From the NCBI GenBank assembly GCA_035949055.1, contig DASZIO010000053.1, positions 1-64,000 of the forward strand: DNA of 64,000 bases. The letters are read 5' to 3'. Below, in pieces: positions 32,372-40,476 of the stretch. The stretch is from Bog-756 sp035949055 (GTDB taxonomy: Bacteria; Actinomycetota; Acidimicrobiia; Acidimicrobiales; RAAP-2). Numbering within the stretch: position 1 is the stretch's first letter; each line of letters begins with the position of its first letter. A program made the translations under genes and the position numbers. A model generated the notes under the pieces. That model did no database searches and was not told the origin of the DNA. It saw only the letters and a list, made by a program, of their open reading frames with translations.

Positions 32372-32800
32372 TCATGGCCGGTTCTGTTTGCGCCACACGA
32401 CTCTGAGCGCTGACCAGGTCGCGTCAATTGCGCACACCTTGTTGTCCACGAGTCCCCGAGGGAGTGCCGTGCCACGCACCGTGTCGTCGGTGATGTCGCT
32501 CTCGACCCCAGATGATCGCTTCGGCCACGCAATCCACAGGCCTCCGGTCGGAAAGACGATCGAGCTGAGACCCTCCATCTGAAGCTCGAGTCGGCTGGCC
32601 CGGGTGAAGAACGCCAAAACGACATCTGCGTGACCACGCCCCCGACGCCTCACCCGGACCTTCGGAGGCAGGTCCAGGTCCAGGCCGTCGGGGGCGTGAA
32701 GAAGGACGAGGACTGCTCCCTCGTCGATTCCCAACTTCCTCGCAAGCGGCGTCCCGGAGTTTCCGGTCAATATCCGAGCCTCCGATCGCGCACAATTCAT
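32372..32800 (-). CDS. DUF3052 family protein
   Basis: This 142-residue protein is of the DUF3052 family, common in actinobacteria. Signatures are SGTPLARKLGIDEGAVLVLL near the start, VDVV-like DVVLAFFTRASRLE, GGLWIAWPKRSSGVESDITD and the almost invariant GLVDNKVCAIDATWSALRVVWR. The family is predicted to be methyltransferase-like in fold and has no known function. The ATG at 32800 precedes the conserved core by 15 residues; a TTG at 32770 is an alternative start nearer to family N-termini. Confidence 0.88.
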   Translation of the reverse strand: MNCARSEARILTGNSGTPLARKLGIDEGAVLVLLHAPDGLDLDLPPKVRVRRRGRGHADVVLAFFTRASRLELQMEGLSSIVFPTGGLWIAWPKRSSGVESDITDDTVRGTALPRGLVDNKVCAIDATWSALRVVWRKQNRP

Positions 32801-33135
32801 CGGACCCGGTCCCGGGCGACGATCGAATTGTAGAACCCCCCGTTAGGCCCTTCCGGCGATGATCCGGGTTCTCGACCTGACGCTCAATCAATCTCGCCAT
32901 CGTCGAAGACCCTCGCCGGGCGGTTCGTAACGATGGGTTCGATGCCCACGATCCCCTACCTCAGATCCACGTCCCCTGTGCAGTTGATCGTCGGCCCGGA
33001 ACTGGCTCCGCCAGGCGGTCGAGACGTGGAGCGGGCAGATGGCGGGCAGCGCTCAGTGCACTAAATTGGGGAGTTGTCCAGTGAAGAACATCAGCCAAGG
33101 ATGGTGACTGTCGACGTTGCATCGTGTCCTCCGAG

Positions 33136-33157
33136 CGGAGGTAGACGAGTACCTCCG
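33136..33157. repeat. 8-bp perfect stem, 6-nt loop
   Basis: CGGAGGTA and TACCTCCG are separated by GACGAG. There is no run of T after either arm, so a factor-independent terminator is not supported. It is in gene-free sequence. Confidence 0.5.
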
Positions 33158-33241
33158 TCGAACGTCAGGTGCGCGCCATCGACGGCCAACCACGCCGGCC
33201 CCGGTGGGGGGTCTCCTAGCCACTCCGGGCCCCTGGCACTC

Positions 33242-33258
33242 GCGCAGAAGGTCTGCGC
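33242..33258. repeat. 6-bp perfect stem, 5-nt loop
   Basis: GCGCAG and CTGCGC around AAGGT, followed shortly by a second small stem CCCA-CT-TGGG. It is in the same gene-free segment. Confidence 0.4.
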
Positions 33259-33532
33259 ATCCGAGCCCACTTGGGTTGTAACACGCGACGGTTAAATGTC
33301 GGTCACGGCGGGTTGACGTCGGGGCAAACCCTCTGTGACCTTCGTCTCGCGGTGCAGCCCATGCGGGACGGCTCAGCCGAATCGGCCGGGTCGGGGTCGC
33401 CGTCGGGACGGTAGGCCGTCGTCGCAGCTTACGGCCGGACCGCCCGGGCCGAACTGGCAGAGAGTGTGCCACAAGACGGGGCGAAGACCCGGCGTTTGCC
33501 AAAGTCGAATGGCCGGCTGCGGAGTACCGACC

Positions 33533-33544
33533 AAACGTTCGTTT
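33533..33544. promoter_or_regulatory. orphan operator-like palindrome
   Basis: AAACGTTCGTTT, with arms AAACG and CGTTT, resembles TetR-type operator half-sites. No regulator or start codon lies beside it, so the site is only noted. Confidence 0.25.
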
Positions 33545-33812
33545 AGGCTGCCGTCGCCGGGTCCGTTGCAATGCCGGGTTTTCCGCCATTTCCAGGCGTT
33601 CCGGACCCGACCCCTCTCATAGGGCTGACGCAAGAGGTGCCGCGGGGGCTCTGGCTTCATCGGGCCGGTCGAGGACATCCGCCGTAGAGGCCCCACGGGC
33701 TCCCTTCAAGGGCCAGCGCCATGAACTAACCCGGCGGTCTCGTGCGAGGCGGATGCCCGACGAGGGCCTATATCGGGACCGTCGGGCACTGTCTACTCCT
33801 CTTGTAATGGAT

Positions 33813-34040
33813 CTATCGAACCTGCACGGTTTCGATGAGTGTCCTGGCTCCATCGTGCACATACGTCTCCTGCCAGGCGTGTCGGCCTCTGCATCGCCAC
33901 CGGAGGGTGACGTCTGTGAGATCCGGGTCGTTCTTGGCCGGTTGGGTATGGAGTTCGACGAGGATCCCGGTCTCGTGGCAGCCGGAAGCGACGCAGATCC
34001 GCTCCGCGAGCGTATGGACAGCGTTGGCTGTGGTAGTCAT
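33813..34040 (-). CDS. small hypothetical protein with Cys residues
   Basis: This 75-residue frame starts at an ATG (34040) preceded by GAAGGCGG, a usable ribosome-binding site. The sequence has RICVASGCHETGILVELHTQ and TLRWRCRGRHAWQETYVHDG, whose Cys and His residues could bind metal. It lies downstream of the large cyclase-domain gene on the same strand. It is not recognised, and coding status is uncertain. Confidence 0.4.
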   Translation of the reverse strand: MTTTANAVHTLAERICVASGCHETGILVELHTQPAKNDPDLTDVTLRWRCRGRHAWQETYVHDGARTLIETVQVR

Positions 34041-34274
34041 GATTCCGCCTTCTGTGGATACCCCGGGAGTGATCATCGACGGGGACGCCCTCATTCTGTA
34101 GCGGTCGAAGTTGAAACGCTCTCCTATCGCTCGGCCGGGCCGGGCATCGGGGTCTGGTCAACCACCCATGAAGTGGGGTGCCGCTCATGGTGTCATCCCA
34201 ATGGCGAGCATCTGCTCGTCTCCGCCGCCTGCCGGAACTCTGGTGGAAATCAACTCATGAAAGCGCCGCGGTCA

Positions 34275-37200
34275 TCAGTCCAATTGGCGGAGGGCATCCT
34301 TGGCGGATCTCTCCACGTTTCCATAGCCGTTCGCGGTTCCAGCACCATCGGCCCTTGTGAGAAGCCGACGCGCCCTTTCGGCATCGCCCTGGGCGTTGCG
34401 TTGGAGAAGCATCCGTCCCCACAAGAGGTCTGTCCGGGCGGCAAAGAACTTGGCACCCATCCGGCTGCTGATCTCGGCCGACTCGGTGAAGTAGCCCTCG
34501 GCTTCTTCGTAGCAACCCATCACCGAAGCCAAACCGCCGAGGTACATGGCCACCGGCTCCAAAGGCATCAGGCCATTGAAGCCCACCTGAGCTCGATAGG
34601 GAGCGAGCAAGTTGAGCAAGGGGGCCGCTGGCTTCGATGCGTGCAGCTCGATCGCAGCATGGGTGTAGGTGATGACGCCGTCGAGCCACCCGATACCCAT
34701 TGGCAGCGATGCCAACCCACCGGCCGCGGCGGATTCGAGGAGCGCAAGGGCTTCTTTTGCATCTGTGTCGACATAGGCCGCCGCCAAGGCACCTCTATAG
34801 CTGGGGATGCTCGTCTCGGCTGCAACCGCTTCGATAACGGGGAGAAGTTCTTCCAATCGTCCCTGTTGATGGCGAACAAACATCATTTGGGTCCCGTAGA
34901 AGGAGACAGCGTCGGGCTGGCCGCACTCAGTACCGATCAGCAGCGCCTCGGCTGCCAGGGCGTCGGCTTGCTCTTGGTCGCCGACCACGAGAGCCTCGGC
35001 GGCTTCGTGGAATTTGGTGACCCACATCAGGATCGGCTGTCGGAGCCTCTCACTGAGTGACCGCATCAGGTCCAGGCACCTGGTCGCAAGTCGGAAGTCG
35101 GCGGACTGTATGGAGCTGATCCGTCGATAGACCGCTGCGAAGTAGAGGTGATAGGGATCCCCGAGCGTCTCGGCAAGCCTCAACGCCTCGCTGGTGTCCG
35201 TGATCCGGGTCTCCAGGGTCGGGGGGGCCTCGAGGGGCTGCTCGACCAGATTGAGGACCTGCACGATCGTGGCGGGATCGCCAAGTCGCCTCGCCATGTC
35301 CTTGGCGCTGGTTGCCAGCCTCTGTCGCTCCTCGAGAGGGCTCCCGTGGGTGAGCTCGTTGCACAGGGTGGCGAGAAGCAGGGCTCGGTCGTTGCTGTCA
35401 TCAGGGGGCATCGCGTCGATGGCGGTCTGAAGCAATGCCACCTTTTCGTGGTCGACTACGCCCAGCGAGCTGAACAAACCGCGATTGTTGGCCAAGGCGG
35501 CCACCACCAGCCTGTCGGTCGCCTCGAGGTCCTGAGCCCCGTTGGCGGCGTCGATGAGTGTCTCACGGAAGGCTGGCACGCCGGCCTGGCGCTGAGCAGT
35601 TCCAAGGCCGATGAGAAGATCGACCTTGAGGATGGGGTCGGGCTCGCGCTCCTGCCCGAGGAGCTGGAGAGCCTGAGAGAAATAGTTGGCCGCTTCGTCT
35701 GGAGCCAACGCAGCCAGCGCGGCGTCGGCCGCCTGGCGTGCGTAGTCGATAGCCTTGGAAACATCGACGGGCTGGGTGGCGCTGAACCAATGGTGGGCGA
35801 GCTCACCCACCCTTGCTCCCGGACGATCCCCACAGAGCGCCTCCAGGGCCTCGCCGACCCGTCGGTGTGCCCGGGCCCGCCGCGTGGGACCGACGTCTTC
35901 ATAGAGCGTCCGCCGGATGAGGGCATGGGCGAATCGGTATCGTCCGGGCAAATCCGCCTGTTCTCGAACCAAGGCCGCCGCCGTCGCCTGGTCGAGAACG
36001 TCGAGTAGGTCGTCTTCCGAGGTCCCGGTGCAGCGGGCCAGGAGGTCAAGGTCAAACTCGTGCCCGATCACGGCCGCCTGGGTCAGCACCCGCTCGGCAT
36101 CTTCACCCAGCCTCCCGACCCGGCCGCCGATGACCACGCGCACGCTGTCCGGAAGAGCCGTGTCTTCGAGCGAGACGTTCGCCTCCCACCGCCCACTTGC
36201 GTCCTGGTAGATCGCCCCCGTTTCTGAGAGATGACGGAGGACTTCGCTGACGAAGAACGGGTTTCCATCGGTCTCTCGATAGACGGCATGGGCGAGATCC
36301 ACCCCGCCGTCGTCCAGGGTGTGGCCGGCGGCTGCCTCCATGAGGGAAATCACGCCGGTGTCATCGAGACCGGTGAGCTCGATGCGGGTGACGCCACTCT
36401 GTTTGTGGAGCGCGCCCAAGATATTCAAGAGGTCATGGGAGTAAGACAGTTCGCTGTCGCGATAAGTGGCCAATACGAGCAGCCGCATGGGAAGTTCGGC
36501 GGTAATCAAGTGGCGCAGTAGCAGCAGGCTTCCCTTGTCCGCCCACTGCAAATCATCGAGAACCAGGACGACCGGGTGCGATTGCGACGCCACGGCCAGC
36601 AGGTCGACCACAGCCGCGAACAAGAGGTAGCGCTCAGTGTCGGCGTCCGTGGCCGTCGGAGGTGGAAGGTCCTGCAACCTGCTGGCCAGGACAGGCACCA
36701 ATCGGGCCAATTCCGACCCGTGGGCGTCCACGTGAGCCAGGAGCTGCGCTTCAGCGGCGTGGGTGGTGTAATGCCCGACCGACTCGGCAAAGAGCCGGTA
36801 CGGTACAGCGAGATCCTCCTCGCAGTGACCGAAAAGCACACAAGCTCCGTCGTCAAATGCGGCTCGGGCCGCCTCGGCCACCAAAGTGGTTTTCCCTACG
36901 CCGGCCTCGCCCGAAACGAGCACCACCTCGCGACCTTCGGCATGCCCGACTCGCTTGGTCGCGGCTGACAGTGCTCCGAGCTCCGCTTCTCGGCCGACCA
37001 CTCCCACGGATGGAGACACAGCCAGAGGCGCCGGCATGGGAACGACGCCGGCCGCAAATCCTCTCAGAGGCTCCCACGCCACCTCGAAGGTCTCTAGCGG
37101 GTCCGACAGGCCCTTCAAAGACAACCGACCCACGCTATTGAGCTGATGACGGTTCCGTCGACCGGCCATCGCTCGCACCACGTCCGCCGCCAAGATCTGT

Positions 37201-37577
37201 CCACCAGCGCAGAACGCGCAGAGTCTGGCGGCCTCGATGACCGGGTCGCCGAAATAGTCGTCATCCTCCCGAGTAACCTCACCGCAGCTCAGGCCGACTC
37301 GCAAGCCCATCGACTGCTCTTGGTGTCGGCTGTCACGCTCCACGCCTTGCTGCATTGCCACCCCACATGACAAGGCCGCAGATGCCGAAGAGAACACGGC
37401 CATGAGTCCGTCACCCAAGTTCTTCACCTCGGTGCCAGAGGTTTCGGCGATGGCCTGCCGGAGGATCGAGAAGTGTCTGCGGCGGGCTTCATCCGCGCCG
37501 TCCGGGGAGAGACGTTGTGCCAGCTCTGTCGAGCCAACTCCGTCAGTGAAAAGCACCGCCATGTTCTCGATAGGCAT
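34275..37577 (-). CDS. class III nucleotide-cyclase domain + AAA-type ATPase + TPR protein
   Basis: This 1100-residue protein has three parts. Residues 1-170 form a class III adenylate/guanylate-cyclase domain with the metal-binding Asp12 (LFTDGVGST) and Asp56 (KNLGDGLMAVF) and the adenine-specifying type Lys52. The position usually Asn in VNxAARL is Ile (DPVIEAARLC), so activity may be reduced. From about 195 there is an AAA_16/STAND ATPase with Walker A GEAGVGKTTLVA and Walker B VVLVLDDLQWADKG. From about 600 to the end there are helical TPR-like repeats. There is no LuxR-type HTH at the C-terminus, unlike many relatives. It is probably a signalling ATPase sensing an unknown ligand. It is transcribed in the same direction as the MacB-like exporter, 290 bp downstream of it. 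Confidence 0.88.
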   Translation of the reverse strand: MPIENMAVLFTDGVGSTELAQRLSPDGADEARRRHFSILRQAIAETSGTEVKNLGDGLMAVFSSASAALSCGVAMQQGVERDSRHQEQSMGLRVGLSCGEVTREDDDYFGDPVIEAARLCAFCAGGQILAADVVRAMAGRRNRHQLNSVGRLSLKGLSDPLETFEVAWEPLRGFAAGVVPMPAPLAVSPSVGVVGREAELGALSAATKRVGHAEGREVVLVSGEAGVGKTTLVAEAARAAFDDGACVLFGHCEEDLAVPYRLFAESVGHYTTHAAEAQLLAHVDAHGSELARLVPVLASRLQDLPPPTATDADTERYLLFAAVVDLLAVASQSHPVVLVLDDLQWADKGSLLLLRHLITAELPMRLLVLATYRDSELSYSHDLLNILGALHKQSGVTRIELTGLDDTGVISLMEAAAGHTLDDGGVDLAHAVYRETDGNPFFVSEVLRHLSETGAIYQDASGRWEANVSLEDTALPDSVRVVIGGRVGRLGEDAERVLTQAAVIGHEFDLDLLARCTGTSEDDLLDVLDQATAAALVREQADLPGRYRFAHALIRRTLYEDVGPTRRARAHRRVGEALEALCGDRPGARVGELAHHWFSATQPVDVSKAIDYARQAADAALAALAPDEAANYFSQALQLLGQEREPDPILKVDLLIGLGTAQRQAGVPAFRETLIDAANGAQDLEATDRLVVAALANNRGLFSSLGVVDHEKVALLQTAIDAMPPDDSNDRALLLATLCNELTHGSPLEERQRLATSAKDMARRLGDPATIVQVLNLVEQPLEAPPTLETRITDTSEALRLAETLGDPYHLYFAAVYRRISSIQSADFRLATRCLDLMRSLSERLRQPILMWVTKFHEAAEALVVGDQEQADALAAEALLIGTECGQPDAVSFYGTQMMFVRHQQGRLEELLPVIEAVAAETSIPSYRGALAAAYVDTDAKEALALLESAAAGGLASLPMGIGWLDGVITYTHAAIELHASKPAAPLLNLLAPYRAQVGFNGLMPLEPVAMYLGGLASVMGCYEEAEGYFTESAEISSRMGAKFFAARTDLLWGRMLLQRNAQGDAERARRLLTRADGAGTANGYGNVERSAKDALRQLD

Positions 37578-37867
37578 CAGGTCCTCCCCTTCCGCCTGGG
37601 CGACATAACCCTAGTCCCGCTCGTTGGTGCCTCGACGTGGAGACGGGACGACTCCACCCTCGGTCCCCGGCACCTTGAGCACCCGGGTGCCGCATTCGGC
37701 CGACAAGTCGTGATCGATGTCTCACACCTGCATGTGCCCACGGGAGATAGGCCTACAGCTCGGCTGGTCAGACCCTCACAAATCCGACACCAACGGGACA
37801 TCTTCCCGCTAGAAGGTGACGGTCGTTCGAGGCCATTGTTGGGACACGAACCATGCCGCCCATCGCG
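37578..37867. other. 290-bp gap between the ABC ATPase gene and the cyclase-domain gene
   Basis: No gene, RNA or clear terminator is seen. The length allows a separate promoter for the cyclase-domain gene. Confidence 0.4.
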
Positions 37868-38833
37868 TCATGCACCGGCTGGCTGAGCGTTCGGGTGCAG
37901 AATGCGGAAGAGCCGTGAGCTGTAGCCGATCAGGCATGCATCGGTCAGGGCACGCGCCGTTGCGCTCCGGGGCAGGTTCATGAGCGGGCCTAGCTCACCG
38001 AAGTAACTACCTTCGCTCGCCACGGTGAGACGCTCCTCCGATCCTTCCGCCGTTGATCGGAACAACTCCACCTCTCCGGACTTCACTACATAGACCAGAT
38101 CGCTGAGGTCACCTTGGCTGAACAGCACTTGGCCGGCAACCAGCGTCACCGCTTGAGGTTCTCGCTGGGAGTCGGGCAGGTGCGGGACCAACTCGACCAC
38201 CTTGTCAGCCAGCTGAGTAATGCGGTCGTCGTGGGTGGCGACGATGACCAGACGACCGGGTGCGGCGATTCCGCGCAAGAGCCGCAGTATGTCCTCGACC
38301 TGAAGGTAGTCGAGGTGGGCGGTGGGCTCATCGGCCAGTACCAGAGGTGGGTCTTGCACCAACGCACGAGCGATTGCTACCCGTTGTTGCTGGCCACCGG
38401 ACATCTGGTCGGGACGGTGATGGCCGCGATCGCCGAGTCCCACTTGCTCGAGCAGTGCCTCCGAACGTTCTCGAGCGTCACTACGAGCAGTTCGGGCGAG
38501 GCGCAGGGGCACTAAGACGTTAGAACGGGCGCTCAAGCTCGGGATCAGATTGAAGCCCTGGAAGACCACACCGACGGTGTGTCGGCGATAATCGGACAGA
38601 TTGGTGCCGGTCAGGGCCGTCACTTCTTTGTCGTCGAGAACGATGGATCCGGATGTCGGAGTGAGCAATCCGGCCAGGCACGAAAGCAGCGTGGTCTTGC
38701 CGCAGCCGGATGGGCCCAATAGCACTACCAACTGGCCATCGTCGGCCGTGAACGAGAAGTGATTGAGCGGGCGGACCAAATAACCACCGGAGGAGAACTC
38801 CACGGTCACTTCGTCCGCCGTCAAGGTCGCCAC
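37868..38833 (-). CDS. MacB/LolD-like ABC ATPase with C-terminal cyclic-nucleotide-binding domain
   Basis: This 321-residue protein has an ABC domain (residues 1-215) with Walker A LLGPSGCGKTTLLS, signature MSGGQQQRVAIARAL, Walker B PPLVLADEPTAHLD and the H-loop VIVATHDD. The rest (about 225-312) is a CRP-type cNMP-binding fold: AGQVLFSQGDLSDLVYVVKSG, then the phosphate-binding cassette YFGELGPLMNLPRSATARAL with the Glu and Arg that contact cyclic nucleotide in active domains. I recall similar fusions annotated in Mycobacterium tuberculosis (Rv0073 and Rv2564). The permease gene ends 3 bp before its start, so they form an operon. Cyclic nucleotide probably gates ATP hydrolysis or assembly (inference). 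Confidence 0.9.
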   Translation of the reverse strand: MATLTADEVTVEFSSGGYLVRPLNHFSFTADDGQLVVLLGPSGCGKTTLLSCLAGLLTPTSGSIVLDDKEVTALTGTNLSDYRRHTVGVVFQGFNLIPSLSARSNVLVPLRLARTARSDARERSEALLEQVGLGDRGHHRPDQMSGGQQQRVAIARALVQDPPLVLADEPTAHLDYLQVEDILRLLRGIAAPGRLVIVATHDDRITQLADKVVELVPHLPDSQREPQAVTLVAGQVLFSQGDLSDLVYVVKSGEVELFRSTAEGSEERLTVASEGSYFGELGPLMNLPRSATARALTDACLIGYSSRLFRILHPNAQPAGA

Positions 38834-38836
38834 CGG

Positions 38837-39886
38837 TCAGCCTCCGAACGCCGCAGCGGGGTCGGCGCCGGTTGCCCGGCGCAGCGCGATCAAACTGGAG
38901 AGCAGTCCGACGATCACGGCCACGATCGGTAAGGCCAAGAACGCACTGACCGGGATGGCTATTGGCTGTGCAAACAGGCCGCCCATGAAGTTACAGACGA
39001 TGGCGGCAAACGCAGCAGCCCCAAGAGCCACGATCACGGCCTGGAGAGCGAGGCTGCCAAAGAGAGCCAAGGACGAAGATCCCAGTGCTTTGAGCACGGC
39101 GAAATCTCGAACGCGCTGGAGGGCAGACACATACAGCAGAGAGGCGATGATGATGCCGGCAACCACCCACATCAAGATCTTGGAGTTGTTGATGGACGAG
39201 ATCGCGGGTCCGAGCGCGTCGAGCGTCCGCTGCTCGACACCTTTGTTGGTGAGCACCTGCAGCCCCGCAGGCGCCGTCCTCGGCACTCCTTTGGTGACCA
39301 CAGCCGTGACCAATGGACGCCCACCCAGGGCCAGGAGCTGGGCGTCGTGCAGGGGCATATAGACGATGGACCCCCCACCGAGCAGAGTCCTGTCGGTCAC
39401 CTGTCCAACAACCTCGAAGCGCATGGTGCCAACCTCGATGTCGCTCCCTAGAGCCGCGCCCGTACCTGCATTCACCACCACTTGGCCATTTCCCGAGAGT
39501 GACCGTCCCGAAGTGGCCTGTGGGTCGCCCAACCCCCCTACGGAGACTCCTATGACGTTGACGGTCAGGATCTCGTTACCGGAGCGCACGACGGCCTGGG
39601 GCAAGATGACCAGGGGATCGGCTTTGGTCACACCGGGAGCACGGGCAATCCTCGCCACATCTGACTGCGGGAACACGCCCACCGCCGCGATACGTCCGCC
39701 GGAGCTGTCGGTAAGGACCCATCGGTCGGCCCCAACCGCACCGACGGTCTGCGATGTCTCTGCGGTGAATCCGCCCTCCAGCCCTGCCAACAGAAGGGCC
39801 ATGGCCATCACCACGCCGGCACCCACCACCGCGATCAGGAACTGGCGGTACCGGTATGCAAGATCCGCCAGGGTGACCGCCACCAC
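38837..39886 (-). CDS. FtsX/MacB-type ABC transporter permease
   Basis: This 349-residue permease has one N-terminal membrane span (FLIAVVGAGVVMAMALLLAGL), an extracytoplasmic MacB-like core domain of about 190 residues, and three C-terminal spans (about 238-262, 275-300 and 315-340). This is the four-helix FtsX topology of mechanotransmission exporters such as MacB and LolCDE, which move lipoproteins, peptides or lipids to the cell surface. The start is GTG at 39886 (a second GTG codon follows directly). It is cotranscribed with the cNMP-binding ATPase. The substrate is unknown. Confidence 0.88.
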   Translation of the reverse strand: MVAVTLADLAYRYRQFLIAVVGAGVVMAMALLLAGLEGGFTAETSQTVGAVGADRWVLTDSSGGRIAAVGVFPQSDVARIARAPGVTKADPLVILPQAVVRSGNEILTVNVIGVSVGGLGDPQATSGRSLSGNGQVVVNAGTGAALGSDIEVGTMRFEVVGQVTDRTLLGGGSIVYMPLHDAQLLALGGRPLVTAVVTKGVPRTAPAGLQVLTNKGVEQRTLDALGPAISSINNSKILMWVVAGIIIASLLYVSALQRVRDFAVLKALGSSSLALFGSLALQAVIVALGAAAFAAIVCNFMGGLFAQPIAIPVSAFLALPIVAVIVGLLSSLIALRRATGADPAAAFGG

Positions 39887-40476
39887 GAGGTGGGATTATC
39901 GCACAGGAGGTCGATGGCGACCGACGTCCCGCACACCCAACGTGGGAACAACGCCACTTGCTGTGGCATTCGATTCAGGAACGTGCGTTCAGGCCAAGGC
40001 AGGCGGGATTGCCTGCACATGCAGAATCGGTCCAGGTGAGTCCGTCATCGTCAAACTGGACGACACGCGATGCCTTCGTCCTCCCAATCCCGCTGCCGGC
40101 CTTCAAAGTCGAGACGGTGCGCCCAAGGTGGCCATCGGACACCCCGGTTGGTGTACAGGCGGCTGTACTCAGGCCGCGCTGCCATCGCCGGAGCCGTGAA
40201 CGCCGTAGGCGTACTGTTTCATCGCTAGCCCCGCTTTGACGAACTGCGCGGAAATCGTCCGATGGGAAGATCTCCGCCGTGCCGGGTCAGCTCGACGAGG
40301 CGCGGCCACGGCCAGAGGGGCTCGTTGCGATCGGGAAAGCCGTTCCCGGATCGTTGGGTAGGTGCGCTGGGTCGAGACAGTCGCTCTGACCTGGCCGAAA
40401 TGGCAAACATGTGCGACGGCCGCGTGCCCTACGATTCCCATCGCGTCCCTAGGATGGATGGCCACCGGGGGGTCCG
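39887..40476. other. 590-bp gap without a supported gene
   Basis: It separates the divergent permease and acyltransferase genes. A perfect inverted repeat GTACAG-GCGG-CTGTAC lies at 40153-40168 and could be a regulatory site. Open frames in the gap lack ribosome-binding sites and recognisable composition. Confidence 0.4.

Larger units (their letters stand above)
32801..33812. other. about 1 kb without a supported gene, with several inverted repeats
   Basis: No frame here has convincing coding composition. Inverted repeats present are CGGAGGTA/TACCTCCG at 33136-33157, GCGCAG/CTGCGC at 33242-33258 and a palindromic AAACG-TT-CGTTT at 33533-33544. The segment may be a decayed region or contain an unrecognised RNA. 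Confidence 0.45.

Noticed and set aside
33074..33295. A 73-residue plus-strand frame in the gene-free segment
   Set aside because: Composition (Pro/Gly/Ser-rich) looks non-coding and there is no recognisable motif.
33753..35060. A 435-residue open frame on the plus strand over the end of the cyclase-domain gene
   Set aside because: It lies opposite the conserved C-terminal repeats of that gene, has no ribosome-binding site and no recognisable domain.
40169..40465. A 98-residue minus-strand frame in the gap before the OafA-like gene
   Set aside because: No ribosome-binding site and no family resemblance; Arg-rich and low in hydrophobic residues.
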